A stretch of DNA of 64,000 nt from Citrobacter amalonaticus (lineage in GTDB: Bacteria > Pseudomonadota > Gammaproteobacteria > Enterobacterales > Enterobacteriaceae), in contig NZ_PQMB01000003.1 of assembly GCF_002918555.1 (NCBI RefSeq), positions 562,525 through 626,524 on the forward strand, given 5' to 3'. The stretch's first letter is position 1; every line of letters starts with the position of its first letter. Below the pieces are notes generated by a model. The model was not told the DNA's origin. It did not search any database and saw nothing but the letters and a program-made list of their open reading frames with translations. A program made the position numbers and the translations under genes. Below, piece after piece: positions 36,001 through 45,361 of this stretch.

Positions 36001-37482
36001 ATGAAGAAATTGCTCCCCATCCTTATCGGCCTGAGCCTGTCGGGGTTCAGCACTTTGAGCCAGGCAGAAAACCTGATGCAAGTTTATCAGCAAGCACGCC
36101 TGAGCAACCCGGAATTGCGTAAATCCGCCGCCGATCGCGATGCTGCATTCGAAAAAATTAACGAAGCACGTAGCCCATTACTGCCTCAACTGGGTTTAGG
36201 TGCCGATTATACCTACAACAACGGCTATCGTGATGCGAACGGCGTAAACTCCAACACCACCGGCGCTTCTCTGCAGTTAACTCAGACCCTTTTCGATATG
36301 TCGAAATGGCGCGCTCTGTCACTGCAGGAAAAATCAGCGGGTATCCAGGATGTAACTTGGCAAACCGATCAGCAAACGCTGATTCTGAATACGGCGACGA
36401 CCTACTTTAAAGTATTGAACGCGATTGACGTGCTCTCTTACACCCAGGCACAGAAAGATGCCGTTTATCGCCAGTTGGATCAGACCACTCAGCGCTTCAA
36501 CGTCGGTCTGGTTGCTATCACCGATGTGCAGAACGCCCGTTCACAGTACGATACCGTTCTGGCAAACGAAGTCACTGCTCGTAACGACCTGGACAACGCG
36601 GTAGAAGAACTGCGCCAGGTCACCGGTAATTACTACCCGGAACTGGCCTCGCTGAACGTAGGCGGTTTTAAAACCGACAAGCCGCAGGCCGTGAATGCGC
36701 TGTTGAAAGAAGCGGAAAACCGCAACCTGACGCTGTTGCAGGCGCGTCTGAGCCAGGATCTGGCACGTGAACAAATCCGTCAGGCGCAGGATGGTCACTT
36801 ACCAACCCTGGATCTGACCGCATCGACCAGCGTATCGGATACCTCATACAGTGGCTCCAAAACCCGTGGGGCAACAGGTTCCCAGTATGACGACAGCAAT
36901 ATGGGCCAGAACAAAATTGGTCTGAGCTTCTCTCTGCCAATTTATCAGGGCGGGATGGTTAACTCGCAGGTGAAACAGGCGCAGTACAACTTTGTTGGCG
37001 CGAGCGAACAGCTGGAAAGCGCGCACCGTAGCGTCGTGCAAACCGTGCGTTCTTCCTTTAATAACATCAACGCCTCTATCAGCAGCATCAACGCTTACAA
37101 ACAGGCGGTGGTTTCTGCGCAAAGTTCTCTGGACGCGATGGAAGCCGGTTATTCAGTGGGAACACGTACTATCGTCGATGTACTGGATGCCACCACCACG
37201 CTGTATAATGCCAAGCAGCAGTTAGCGAATGCCCGTTATAACTACCTGATCAACCAGCTGAACATTAAGTCCGCACTGGGTACGCTGAACGAGCAGGATC
37301 TGGTTGCGCTGAACAATACGCTGGGTAAACCCATTTCAACCTCCCCGGACAGCGTTGCGCCGGAAAATCCGCAACAGGACGCCAGCGCTGACGGCTACAC
37401 CGCTAACAGCACAGCGCCTGCAGCACAACCTGCTTCAGCGCGTTCCTCTGACAGCAACAGTAAAAATCCGTTCCGTAACTGA
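36001..37482 (+). CDS. tolC: Outer membrane efflux channel TolC
   Basis: Trimeric outer-membrane exit duct for AcrAB, EmrAB, MacAB and type I secretion. It has 493 residues, as in E. coli. The signal peptide is 22 residues (cleavage at LSQA|EN). Two OEP repeats span about 25-220 and 235-440. The C-terminal tail is low in complexity and Ala/Ser-rich. ATG 36001 is preferred over the ATG at 35995 since AAGGA is six bases away and the length matches. Confidence 0.97.
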   Translation: MKKLLPILIGLSLSGFSTLSQAENLMQVYQQARLSNPELRKSAADRDAAFEKINEARSPLLPQLGLGADYTYNNGYRDANGVNSNTTGASLQLTQTLFDMSKWRALSLQEKSAGIQDVTWQTDQQTLILNTATTYFKVLNAIDVLSYTQAQKDAVYRQLDQTTQRFNVGLVAITDVQNARSQYDTVLANEVTARNDLDNAVEELRQVTGNYYPELASLNVGGFKTDKPQAVNALLKEAENRNLTLLQARLSQDLAREQIRQAQDGHLPTLDLTASTSVSDTSYSGSKTRGATGSQYDDSNMGQNKIGLSFSLPIYQGGMVNSQVKQAQYNFVGASEQLESAHRSVVQTVRSSFNNINASISSINAYKQAVVSAQSSLDAMEAGYSVGTRTIVDVLDATTTLYNAKQQLANARYNYLINQLNIKSALGTLNEQDLVALNNTLGKPISTSPDSVAPENPQQDASADGYTANSTAPAAQPASARSSDSNSKNPFRN

Positions 37483-37489
37483 TGCTGAT

Positions 37490-37509
37490 GACGGGGCTTC
37501 GGCCCCGTC
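37490..37509 (+). terminator. Hairpin after tolC
   Basis: The stem GACGGGGC / GCCCCGTC is closed by a TTCG tetraloop, eight bases after the tolC stop. No T-run follows; it probably reduces read-through into ygiBC and protects the tolC message. Confidence 0.6.
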
Positions 37510-37638
37510 TGAACGTAAGGCAACGTAAAGATCCCCCTAATCAGCCGCATTCTTCGCTCTTCTCGCTTCAATTTCGACCAGTCATCCTCTATCCTGAGCA
37601 ATATTTCTGTATTTACCACTGGGTCCTGGAAGACAAAA

Positions 37639-38310
37639 ATGAAACGGACAAAATCCATACATCACGCATCGTTCCGCAAAAGCTGGAGCGCACGCCATCT
37701 GACTCCGGTTGCTCTGGCTGTTACTGCCGTCTTTATGCTGGCAGGCTGCGAGAAGAGCGATGAGACAGTTTCTCTTTATCAGAATGCCGACGACTGTTCC
37801 GCGGCGAATCCGGGCAAAAGCGCGGAATGTACTACCGCATTCAACAATGCGCTGAAAGAAGCAGAGCGTACTGCACCGAAATACGCCACGCGGGAAGACT
37901 GCGTTGCCGAGTTTGGTGAAGGCCAGTGCCAGCAAGCTCCTGCGCAGGCAGGTATGGCGCCGGAAAGTCAGGCTCAGGCGCAGCAGTCCAGCGGCAGCTT
38001 CTGGATGCCGCTGATGGCAGGTTACATGATGGGTCGTATGATGGGCGGCGGTGCGGGCTTTGCGCAGCAGCCGCTGTTCAATTCGAAAAACCCGGCAAGC
38101 CCGGCCTACGGTAAATACACCGACGCGTCAGGTAAAAACTACGGCGCTGCGCAGCCAGGCCGTACCATGACCGTGCCGAAGACCGCCATGGCACCGAAGC
38201 CAGCGACAACCTCAACCGTGACCCGCGGTGGTTTTGGTGAGTCAGTCGCGAAGCAAAACACCATGCAGCGTAGCGCCAGCGGCACCACCTCGCGTTCAAT
38301 GGGCGGCTGA
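37639..38310 (+). CDS. ygiB: DUF1190 lipoprotein-like protein YgiB
   Basis: A 223-residue protein, as in E. coli. The N-terminus is basic, followed by a hydrophobic span ending in LAGC near residue 37, so it is probably a lipoprotein. The middle is Cys-containing ([14 protein letters not shown]), followed by a Met/Gly-rich stretch ([16 protein letters not shown]) and a Ser/Thr-rich tail. It is always paired with ygiC and belongs to the MarA/SoxS/Rob-responsive tolC-ygiBC transcript in E. coli. Function is unknown. Confidence 0.93.
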   Translation: MKRTKSIHHASFRKSWSARHLTPVALAVTAVFMLAGCEKSDETVSLYQNADDCSAANPGKSAECTTAFNNALKEAERTAPKYATREDCVAEFGEGQCQQAPAQAGMAPESQAQAQQSSGSFWMPLMAGYMMGRMMGGGAGFAQQPLFNSKNPASPAYGKYTDASGKNYGAAQPGRTMTVPKTAMAPKPATTSTVTRGGFGESVAKQNTMQRSASGTTSRSMGG

Positions 38311-38315
38311 AGCGC

Positions 38316-39476
38316 ATGGAAAGAGTCAGTATTATCGAGCGCCCGGACTGGCGTGATAAAGCCACCGAATACGGTTTTAACTTTCACACTATGTACGGCG
38401 AGCCGTACTGGTGTGAGGATGCCTACTACAAACTGACGCTCGCTCAGGTTGAGAAGCTGGAAGACGTCACCGCTGAACTTCACCAGATGTGTCTTAAGGT
38501 GGTTGAGAAGGTGATCGCCAGTGATGAGCTGATGGCGAAGTTTCGGATCCCAAAACATACCTGGGGATTCGTTCGTCAATCCTGGCAGACGCATCAGCCG
38601 TCGCTCTATTCACGCCTCGATCTGGCGTGGGACGGCACGGGTGAACCCAAACTCCTGGAGAACAACGCCGATACTCCCACCTCGCTGTATGAAGCGGCGT
38701 TTTTCCAGTGGCTCTGGCTGGAAGATCAGCTCAACGCGGGCAACCTGCCGGAAGGTAGCGACCAGTTTAACAGTTTGCAAGAGAAGCTCATTGAGCGCTT
38801 TGCTGAGCTGCGTGAACAGTACGGTTTCCAGCTGCTGCACCTTACCTGTTGTCGCGACACCGTTGAAGATCGTGGCACCATACAGTATCTGCAGGATTGC
38901 GCTGCCGAAGCCGAAATTGCTACCGAGTTCCTCTATATCGAAGATATCGGGCTGGGAGAAAAAGGCCAGTTCACGGACCTGCAGGATCAGGTGATTGCTA
39001 ACCTGTTCAAGCTTTATCCGTGGGAGTTTATGCTGCGCGAAATGTTCTCAACAAAGCTGGAAGATGCCGGTGTTCGCTGGCTGGAACCGGCATGGAAGAG
39101 CATTATCTCCAATAAGGCGCTGCTACCTCTGCTGTGGGAGATGTTCCCGAACCACCCGAACCTGCTGCCAGCGTATTTCGCCGAAGACGACTACCCGCAA
39201 ATGGAAAAATTCGTCGTGAAGCCGATCTTCTCGCGCGAGGGGGCAAACGTCTCCATCATTGAAAACGGTAAAACGATCGAAGCAGTGGAAGGCCCGTATG
39301 GGGAAGAAGGTATGATCGTGCAGCAGTTCCATCCGCTGCCAAAATTTGGCGACAGCTATATGCTGATCGGCAGTTGGCTCATCAACGATCAGCCCGCGGG
39401 GATCGGCATTCGCGAAGACAGAGCGCTGATCACTCAGGATCTTTCCCGCTTCTACCCACATATTTTTGTCGAGTAA
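38316..39476 (+). CDS. ygiC: ATP-grasp protein YgiC (glutathionylspermidine synthase-like)
   Basis: Protein of 386 residues of the GSP_synth ATP-grasp family. Visible motifs include [20 protein letters not shown] (substrate/Mg region, about residue 103), [12 protein letters not shown] and the C-terminal end with [13 protein letters not shown]. It lacks the N-terminal amidase of true GspS. A peptide-ligase-type reaction is likely, but no substrate is known. It starts five bases after ygiB. Confidence 0.93.
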   Translation: MERVSIIERPDWRDKATEYGFNFHTMYGEPYWCEDAYYKLTLAQVEKLEDVTAELHQMCLKVVEKVIASDELMAKFRIPKHTWGFVRQSWQTHQPSLYSRLDLAWDGTGEPKLLENNADTPTSLYEAAFFQWLWLEDQLNAGNLPEGSDQFNSLQEKLIERFAELREQYGFQLLHLTCCRDTVEDRGTIQYLQDCAAEAEIATEFLYIEDIGLGEKGQFTDLQDQVIANLFKLYPWEFMLREMFSTKLEDAGVRWLEPAWKSIISNKALLPLLWEMFPNHPNLLPAYFAEDDYPQMEKFVVKPIFSREGANVSIIENGKTIEAVEGPYGEEGMIVQQFHPLPKFGDSYMLIGSWLINDQPAGIGIREDRALITQDLSRFYPHIFVE

Positions 39477-39482
39477 CAGGCT

Positions 39483-39506
39483 ATGCCCGGTGTCATTGCC
39501 GGGCAT
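39483..39506. terminator. Terminator between convergent ygiC and ygiD
   Basis: The arms ATGCCCGG / CCGGGCAT with an eight-base loop are followed by TTTATTC on the plus strand. Confidence 0.75.
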
Positions 39507-39515
39507 TTTATTCGT

Positions 39516-40304
39516 TTATCCCACTTGTACCGACAGCATACTCAGACTCCCCATCTCAATGCCGTCGACCGGGATCGTCACCGGTTCCTGACCATCCCAC
39601 GCGCCTGTAACATACAGCAGCGGCAGATAATGATCCGGCGTCGGATTCGACAACGCGCCACCTTCATGATCGAGATAGTTGACCAGCGGATGCTGCTCAA
39701 CCGGTCCCTGCCATGTCAGGTTGGCTTTCACAAACTCGTTAAACGATGTTGCCCACGGGTACGGCGTGTTTTCACCGTGCCAGCGGGCGGTACGCAGATT
39801 ATGCACCACGTTACCACTGGCAATCAGCATGATACCTTCATCGCGAAGTGCAGCCAGTTTACGCCCGATCTCAAAATGCCAGGCTGGCGGTTTGGTACTG
39901 TCGATGCTTAGCTGCACCATCGGAATATCGGCGTTCGGGTACATTTTAATTAATACCCCCCATGAACCGTGGTCAAAGCCCCAGGCCTCTCTGTCAAGCG
40001 TCACAGGCACCGGGGACAACAGATCAACCAGGCGCTGCGCCAGCTCAGGCGAACCCGGCGCCGGATAATGAGTGTCATACAAAGCCTGCGGAAAACCACC
40101 AAAGTCGTGAATAGTCTTTGGCGCTTCCATCGCGGTTACGCCAGTTCCCCGTGTAAACCAGTGGGCTGATACCACCACAATGGCTTTTGGACGCGGCAAT
40201 ATCTCCCCCAACCGCTGCCAGACGCGAGTATAAAGGTTGTCTTCCAGAACATTCATCGGGCTACCGTGGCCCAAAAACAATGCTGGCATACGTGTTGAAG
40301 ACAT
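39516..40304 (-). CDS. ygiD: 4,5-DOPA dioxygenase extradiol YgiD
   Basis: LigB-type extradiol ring-cleavage dioxygenase of 262 residues, as in E. coli, where it cleaves L-DOPA. Metal ligands are visible: His in FLGHGSPMN near residue 13, His in VVSAHWFTRG, and the SGNVVHNLR segment near 170. The catalytic His is in GFDHGSWG. It faces ygiC and is divergent from zupT. Copy 3 of the dispersed repeat lies in the 246-base gap to zupT. Confidence 0.95.
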   Translation of the reverse strand: MSSTRMPALFLGHGSPMNVLEDNLYTRVWQRLGEILPRPKAIVVVSAHWFTRGTGVTAMEAPKTIHDFGGFPQALYDTHYPAPGSPELAQRLVDLLSPVPVTLDREAWGFDHGSWGVLIKMYPNADIPMVQLSIDSTKPPAWHFEIGRKLAALRDEGIMLIASGNVVHNLRTARWHGENTPYPWATSFNEFVKANLTWQGPVEQHPLVNYLDHEGGALSNPTPDHYLPLLYVTGAWDGQEPVTIPVDGIEMGSLSMLSVQVG

Positions 40305-40418
40305 GATGATATCCTTACTGAAGGTGTCATTTTGATATCCTCACAATACGCTTTTTCGAAAAATGAAGAACTCAGATAACCATGATGATGATCATCAGTT
40401 ATTTTGAAGGTCAGAAAC

Positions 40419-40529
40419 ATATACTCTACATAATTCGAGTTGCGGGCAGGCGGCAACGCTGGGGCAAGGTCCGGGAATGACCCGGGTAATAAAGCCAACG
40501 CACCCACAGCTTAATCTATGACGAGGATA
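40419..40529 (+). repeat. Dispersed intergenic palindromic repeat, copy 3
   Basis: About 111 bases with the shared ends ATATACTCTACATAATTCGAG and CTATGACGAGGATA. The inside has a shorter GGTCCGGGAATGACCCGGG stem and AATAAAGCCAACGCACC. It stands in the ygiD-zupT intergenic region and may carry or displace promoter elements for zupT. Confidence 0.82.
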
Positions 40530-40550
40530 AACAGACTTCAGGAGTGTTGA

Positions 40551-41324
40551 ATGTCAGTACCACTCATTCTGACTTTACTGGCAGGCGCCGCCACTTTTAT
40601 TGGCGCCATCCTTGGTGTATTAGGGCAAAAGCCCTCCAATCGCGTGCTGGCATTTTCATTAGGATTTGCTGCTGGCATTATGCTGTTAATCTCACTGATG
40701 GAGATGCTTCCCGCCGCGCTGGCCGCCGAAGGAATGTCTCCCGTACTGGGCTATGGCATGTTTATCATTGGCCTGCTCGGGTATTTTGGCCTCGACCGCA
40801 TGTTGCCCCATGCGCATCCGCAGGATTTGGTCCAAAAAACAAAGCAGCCGCTCCCCAGTTCTGTCAAGCGTACCGCCATTTTACTGACGCTCGGGATCAG
40901 CCTGCACAACTTCCCGGAAGGGATTGCCACCTTCGTGACAGCCAGCAGCAACCTTGAACTGGGCTTTGGTATAGCGCTCGCCGTTGCCTTGCATAACATC
41001 CCGGAAGGCCTGGCAGTTGCCGGGCCGGTCTACGCCGCGACTGGCTCAAAGCGCACGGCGATTTTCTGGGCCGGAATCTCAGGGCTGGCGGAAATATTGG
41101 GCGGCGTGCTGGCGTGGCTCATTCTTGGCAGTCTGATATCACCCGTAGTGATGGCGGCAATTATGGCAGCCGTGGCCGGTATTATGGTGGCATTATCCGT
41201 GGACGAATTGATGCCGCTGGCAAAAGAGATCGACCCAAATAACAATCCCAGCTACGGCGTACTGTGCGGCATGTCAGTGATGGGAATGAGCCTGGTGATT
41301 CTTCAGTCGATGGGGATTGGATAA
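40551..41324 (+). CDS. zupT: Zinc/metal transporter ZupT
   Basis: ZIP-family inner-membrane importer of zinc and other divalent metals, 257 residues as in E. coli. Eight membrane spans are predicted. The metal-site motifs [10 protein letters not shown] (TM4) and [10 protein letters not shown] (TM5) are intact. A charged loop in the middle ([10 protein letters not shown]) may bind metal. The start follows CAGGAG. Confidence 0.96.
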   Translation: MSVPLILTLLAGAATFIGAILGVLGQKPSNRVLAFSLGFAAGIMLLISLMEMLPAALAAEGMSPVLGYGMFIIGLLGYFGLDRMLPHAHPQDLVQKTKQPLPSSVKRTAILLTLGISLHNFPEGIATFVTASSNLELGFGIALAVALHNIPEGLAVAGPVYAATGSKRTAIFWAGISGLAEILGGVLAWLILGSLISPVVMAAIMAAVAGIMVALSVDELMPLAKEIDPNNNPSYGVLCGMSVMGMSLVILQSMGIG

Positions 41325-41336
41325 AGAAACAGCGAA

Positions 41337-41360
41337 TGTTGTCCTGTCTTCAGGACAACA
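41337..41360. terminator. Perfect hairpin after zupT
   Basis: Ten-base arms TGTTGTCCTG / CAGGACAACA flank TCTT. It lies between zupT and the convergent small membrane gene and probably terminates both. Confidence 0.65.
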
Positions 41361-41391
41361 TCTGGCACATCCCTGTCACAAGTGGAAAGCA

Positions 41392-41568
41392 TTATTCCTG
41401 TTTTTCAGTGACATTATCATCTTCAGCCGCACGACGAAAAAGCTTATTGCGCGCTTCCAGTAATGCATCCCGGTCCTGGCGAAACGCTTTGCAATAGCGC
41501 TTCATGTGGCAAAAATAGCCAACGACGACAAGAATAATTAATACGATCCAATACCAGGCAATAAACAT
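41392..41568 (-). CDS. Small single-span membrane protein (58 aa)
   Basis: ATG at 41568 opens MFIAWYWIVLIILVVVGYFC, one N-terminal membrane helix. It continues HMKRYCKAFRQDRDALLEAR into a charged cytoplasmic helix and ends in an acidic tail (EDDNVTEKQE). AGGGT and AAGG lie upstream. It is convergent with zupT. I recall similar short proteins in relatives but cannot name the family. It could be a membrane regulator or a component of a larger complex; nothing in the sequence decides this. Confidence 0.65.
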   Translation of the reverse strand: MFIAWYWIVLIILVVVGYFCHMKRYCKAFRQDRDALLEARNKLFRRAAEDDNVTEKQE

Positions 41569-41899
41569 CCTTTTTACCCTTGAAATTTAACATTGCTAAA
41601 CATTTAACGTTAAAAATTTACATATCTATCGCTCAACCTATTCATATATTCGCACAGTACAGAAACAAGTATATGATTTTGATCATATAAAACATCCGGA
41701 ATTAAAAATAACTAAATCCCCGGCTAAGATAAAACATTGTCGATAAGATCACAGTTCAGAATATTATTTATTTACCCTAAAATTTCACAACTTTATTATC
41801 AGGATAATAAAAGAATTTAGATATATTCATAAGTAATATATTTCAAGAAAAACAATCACAATCCTTTTTATTAAAGGAGGGGATGATTCACACCCGTAA
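41569..41899. other. AT-rich intergenic region before the assT repeat
   Basis: This 330-base stretch holds no convincing ORF. It is rich in A and T, contains the FNR-like palindrome at 41670-41689, and ends with an AAAGGAGGGG run that has no good gene behind it. It is probably promoter sequence for the minus-strand small gene and perhaps for assT. Confidence 0.5.
41670..41689. promoter_or_regulatory. FNR-like palindrome
   Basis: The arms TATATGAT and ATCATATA flank TTTG, so the core TGAT-N4-ATCA equals the FNR core (TTGAT-N4-ATCAA), although the outer bases differ. It lies 102 bases upstream of the 58-aa gene and about 430 upstream of assT. Function is inferred. Confidence 0.4.
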
Positions 41900-42041
41900 A
41901 TATACTCTAAATAATTCGAATTGCTGGACAAAATGCGTAGTCTTTTTGAACAGCGCTTGCGCTGGCCCCGAAGGGGTGAAGGCCAGGGATGGCCTGGTTA
42001 ACAAAGCCAATATATCCGCAAATTGAAATATGACGAGTATA
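41900..42041 (+). repeat. Dispersed intergenic palindromic repeat, copy 4
   Basis: About 142 bases, starting ATATACTCTAAATAATTCGAA and ending ATATGACGAGTATAA. The central CAGCGCTTGCGCTG and CCAGGGATGGCCTGG stems match those of copy 2 closely. It ends about 75 bases before assT. Confidence 0.85.
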
Positions 42042-42117
42042 AAGATATCTCTCATCAATAAACATAATATATCCATCACTGTTTTACACATATAATTTTA
42101 TATAAGGAGATATATCA

Positions 42118-43914
42118 ATGTTTCATCAATGCCAAAAAAGACTTCTCACTGGAACTATCGCGCTGATATGTGGGTTAATGTCCGCAAGTTCATTTTCCGC
42201 TGGTTTTCAACCTGCGCAACCTGCAGGAAAATTAGGCTCCGTCGTCGTTGACCCTTATGGCAATGCCCCTCTCACCGCGCTGGTTAACCTGGATAGCCAT
42301 GTCATTTCCGATGTCAAAGTCACCGTTCATGGTAAAGGGGAAAAAGGCGTTCCTGTTACTTATACCGTTGGTGAGCAATCGCTAAAAACGTATGACGGCA
42401 TCCCTGTCTTTGGTCTTTATCAAAAATTCGCCAACAAAGTGTCCATTGAATATAAAGAAAATGGCAAAGCAATGAAGGATGATTACGTGGTGCAAACATC
42501 CGCCATCGTTAATCATTATATGGATAACCGCTCGATATCTGACCTCCAGCAGACGAAAGTGATTAAAGTCGCCCCTGGCTTTGAAGATCGTCTCTATCTT
42601 GTAAATACCCATACATTTACGCCACAGGGTGCCGAATTCCACTGGCATGGTGAAAAAGATAAGAATGCGGGTATTCTCGACGCAGGTCCCGCAGGTGGCG
42701 CATTACCCTTTGATATTGCTCCGTTCACCTTTGTGGTTGATACACAAGGTGAATATCGCTGGTGGCTGGAGCAAAATACGTTCTATGACGGTCGTGACCT
42801 GGATATCAACAAACGTGGCTACCTGATGGGCATCCGCGAGACGCCGCGCGGTACATTCACCGCCGTCCAGGGTCAACACTGGTACGAATTCGACATGATG
42901 GGACAGATTCTGGCAGACCATAAATTGCCGCGCGGATTCCTCGACGCTACGCACGAATCGATCGAAACGGTAAATGGCACGGTATTGCTGCGCGTCGGTA
43001 AGCGTAACTACCGCAAGGAGGACGGCCTGCACGTACAGACTATTCGCGACCACATTATTGAAGTCGATAAATCCGGTCGTGTGATCGATGTGTGGGATCT
43101 GACGAAAATCCTCGATCCCATGCGTGATGCGCTGCTGGGTGCCCTGGATGCCGGAGCGGTATGCGTTAACGTTGACCTTGCTCATGCCGGACAACAGGCC
43201 AAGCTGGAGCCGGATACGCCATTTGGTGATGCACTGGGAGTCGGCGCAGGTCGTAACTGGGCGCACGTAAACTCAATCGCTTATGACGAAAAAGATGATT
43301 CGATCATTCTATCCTCACGTCACCAGGGTATCGTCAAAATTGGCCGCGATAAGCAGGTGAAATGGATCCTCGCACCATCAAAAGGCTGGAACAAACAACT
43401 GGCGAGCAAACTGCTTAAGCCGGTAGACAGCAAGGGTAAAGCGCTAACCTGCGACGAAAACGGTAAATGTGAAAATACCGATTTTGATTTCAGCTACACC
43501 CAGCATACCGCGTGGCTTTCCAGCAAAGGAACGTTGACGGTCTTTGACAATGGTGATGGTCGCGGCCTTGAGCAACCGGCATTACCCAGCATGAAATATT
43601 CGCGTTTTGTCGAATACAAGATCGATGAAAAGAAAGGTACGGTTCAGCAACTTTGGGAATATGGCAAAGAGCGTGGATATGATTTTTACAGTCCAATAAC
43701 CTCAGTCATTGAATACCAAAAAGATCGCGACACCATATTTGGTTTTAGTGGTTCTATTCATTTATTTGATGCCGGGCAACCGACTATAGGCAAACTCAAC
43801 GAAATTGACTACCAAACGAAAGAAGTCAAGGTTGAAATTGATGTGCTTTCAGATAAACCCAACCAGACTCACTATCGTGCATTACTGGTTCGCCCACAGC
43901 AAATTTTCAAATAA
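42118..43914 (+). CDS. assT: Arylsulfate sulfotransferase
   Basis: Periplasmic PAPS-independent enzyme of 598 residues that moves sulfate from one phenolic sulfate to another phenol, via a sulfo-histidine. A signal peptide covers about 1-28 (SSFSA|GF). The body is a six-bladed beta-propeller. The catalytic histidine is His463 of the precursor in YTQHTAWLSS (His436 of the mature uropathogenic E. coli enzyme). The short-spaced cysteines in LTCDENGKCEN form the disulfide made by DsbL. It has an AAGGAG site and leads the assT-dsbL-dsbI operon. Confidence 0.96.
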   Translation: MFHQCQKRLLTGTIALICGLMSASSFSAGFQPAQPAGKLGSVVVDPYGNAPLTALVNLDSHVISDVKVTVHGKGEKGVPVTYTVGEQSLKTYDGIPVFGLYQKFANKVSIEYKENGKAMKDDYVVQTSAIVNHYMDNRSISDLQQTKVIKVAPGFEDRLYLVNTHTFTPQGAEFHWHGEKDKNAGILDAGPAGGALPFDIAPFTFVVDTQGEYRWWLEQNTFYDGRDLDINKRGYLMGIRETPRGTFTAVQGQHWYEFDMMGQILADHKLPRGFLDATHESIETVNGTVLLRVGKRNYRKEDGLHVQTIRDHIIEVDKSGRVIDVWDLTKILDPMRDALLGALDAGAVCVNVDLAHAGQQAKLEPDTPFGDALGVGAGRNWAHVNSIAYDEKDDSIILSSRHQGIVKIGRDKQVKWILAPSKGWNKQLASKLLKPVDSKGKALTCDENGKCENTDFDFSYTQHTAWLSSKGTLTVFDNGDGRGLEQPALPSMKYSRFVEYKIDEKKGTVQQLWEYGKERGYDFYSPITSVIEYQKDRDTIFGFSGSIHLFDAGQPTIGKLNEIDYQTKEVKVEIDVLSDKPNQTHYRALLVRPQQIFK

Positions 43915-43933
43915 TTTACAGTAAGGATTAACT

Positions 43934-44602
43934 ATGTCAGCTAAATGGATCTCTTCATTATTTAAAAGCGTTGTGATAACTGCTGCGCTGATCGCGCCAG
44001 TTACGGCGTCCGCTTTCACCGAAGGAACCGATTATATGGTTCTGGAAAAGCCGATTCCAGATGCCGATAAAACACTTATTAAAGTGTTCAGTTACTCTTG
44101 CCCATTCTGCTACAAGTACGATAAAGCAGTAACCGGACCGGTTTCTGAAAAGGTCGCGGATGTTGTTACATTTGTGCCTTTCCATCTGGAAACCAAAGGG
44201 GAATATGGCAAGCAGGGTAGCGAAGTCTTTGCGGTATTGATCAACAAAGATCAGGCAGCAGGAATTTCATTGTTTGATAAAAACTCGCAGTTCAAGAAAG
44301 CAAAATTTGCCTACTACGCAGCTTACCACGACAAGAAAGAGCGCTGGTCTGACGGTAAAGATCCCGCGGCATTTATCAAAACAGGTCTTGATGCCGCAGG
44401 TATGAGTCAGGCAGATTTTGAGAGTGCGTTAAAAGAGCCTGCCGTCCAGGAAACACTGACCAAATGGAAAGCGGCCTATGACGTTGCCAAAATCCAGGGC
44501 GTCCCGGCTTACGTCGTCAACGGTAAATATCTTATCTATACCAGGAATATTAAATCTATTGACTCCATGGCTGAACTGGTCAGAGAACTGGCAAGCAAAT
44601 AA
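43934..44602 (+). CDS. dsbL: Thiol:disulfide oxidoreductase DsbL
   Basis: DsbA-like periplasmic oxidase of 222 residues, specialised for AssT folding. The signal peptide is about 27 residues (VTASA|FTEG). The active site is CPFC at Cys56-Cys59 (mature 29-32) in place of the CPHC of DsbA, the DsbL hallmark. The cis-proline region is [11 protein letters not shown]. It lies between assT and its reoxidant dsbI. Confidence 0.95.
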   Translation: MSAKWISSLFKSVVITAALIAPVTASAFTEGTDYMVLEKPIPDADKTLIKVFSYSCPFCYKYDKAVTGPVSEKVADVVTFVPFHLETKGEYGKQGSEVFAVLINKDQAAGISLFDKNSQFKKAKFAYYAAYHDKKERWSDGKDPAAFIKTGLDAAGMSQADFESALKEPAVQETLTKWKAAYDVAKIQGVPAYVVNGKYLIYTRNIKSIDSMAELVRELASK

Positions 44603-44616
44603 ACAGGGAAAAGCTT

Positions 44617-45294
44617 ATGGCTTTCATAAAGGGATTGTGGAGAGATTTATGCATGGCGCCAGTTGAGACGCTGGTGAGATGGCAGGAACAGCGCTTCTTA
44701 TGGTTGTTAATGGCAGTTGCAATGGGGGGATTGATCGTCCTGGCGCACTCTTTTTTCCAGCACTATCTCTACATGGCACCTTGTGAACAATGTGTTTACA
44801 TTCGTTTCGCCATGTTTGTGATGGTCTTTGGCGGGCTGATTGCGGCAATTAATCCTGAAAACGTTATCTTAAAGCTGATTGGCTGCGTCGCGGCTTTCTA
44901 TGGCAGCATCATGGGAATGAAGTTCTCAGTGAAACTCAATGGGATTCATTTTGCAGTACATAACCCAGATCCTGATTCACTCTTCGGTGTACAGGGATGT
45001 TCCACCGATCCGACTTTTCCCTTCGGCTTACCGTTGGCGGACTGGGCGCCGGAGTGGTTCAAACCCACGGGAGATTGCGGCTACGACGCGCCGATCGTAC
45101 CTGATGGCGTCACGCTGAGTAGCACACAGCAGTGGTTTGTAGATATGTATCAGCACGCCGAAGGTTGGTACCTGATCCCGCCATGGCACTTTATGAATAT
45201 GGCGCAAGCTTGTCTGTTGGCATTCGGCTTATGCTTCATATTATTGGTCATTATGAGTGCCGCGTGGATTCTCAAGCTGACGAGAGCCAACTAA
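44617..45294 (+). CDS. dsbI: DsbB-like oxidoreductase DsbI
   Basis: Inner-membrane protein of 225 residues that reoxidises DsbL using quinones. Four membrane spans are predicted. The first periplasmic redox pair is in [12 protein letters not shown]. The second pair lies in the extended loop [12 protein letters not shown]...TGDCGYDAP, longer than in DsbB. It starts 14 bases after dsbL and completes the operon. Confidence 0.95.
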   Translation: MAFIKGLWRDLCMAPVETLVRWQEQRFLWLLMAVAMGGLIVLAHSFFQHYLYMAPCEQCVYIRFAMFVMVFGGLIAAINPENVILKLIGCVAAFYGSIMGMKFSVKLNGIHFAVHNPDPDSLFGVQGCSTDPTFPFGLPLADWAPEWFKPTGDCGYDAPIVPDGVTLSSTQQWFVDMYQHAEGWYLIPPWHFMNMAQACLLAFGLCFILLVIMSAAWILKLTRAN

Positions 45295-45308
45295 TCTGAA
45301 ACCAACAA

Positions 45309-45340
45309 AAAGCCGAAGTCAGCAAGCTGGCTTCGGCTTT
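45309..45340. terminator. Bidirectional terminator between dsbI and ribB
   Basis: The arms AAAGCCGAAG / CTTCGGCTTT enclose an inner CAGC-AA-GCTG stem. T-runs lie on both outer sides, so it ends both convergent units. A partial REP motif (CTGCCGGATGGC) follows at 45349. Confidence 0.8.
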
Positions 45341-45361
45341 CTCATCACTGCCGGATGGCAA

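Noticed and set aside
41883-42026. 47-codon ORF after AAAGGAGGGG, MIHTRKYTLNNSN...
   Set aside because: The spacing from the ribosome-like run is only two bases, and the frame lies almost wholly in a dispersed repeat.
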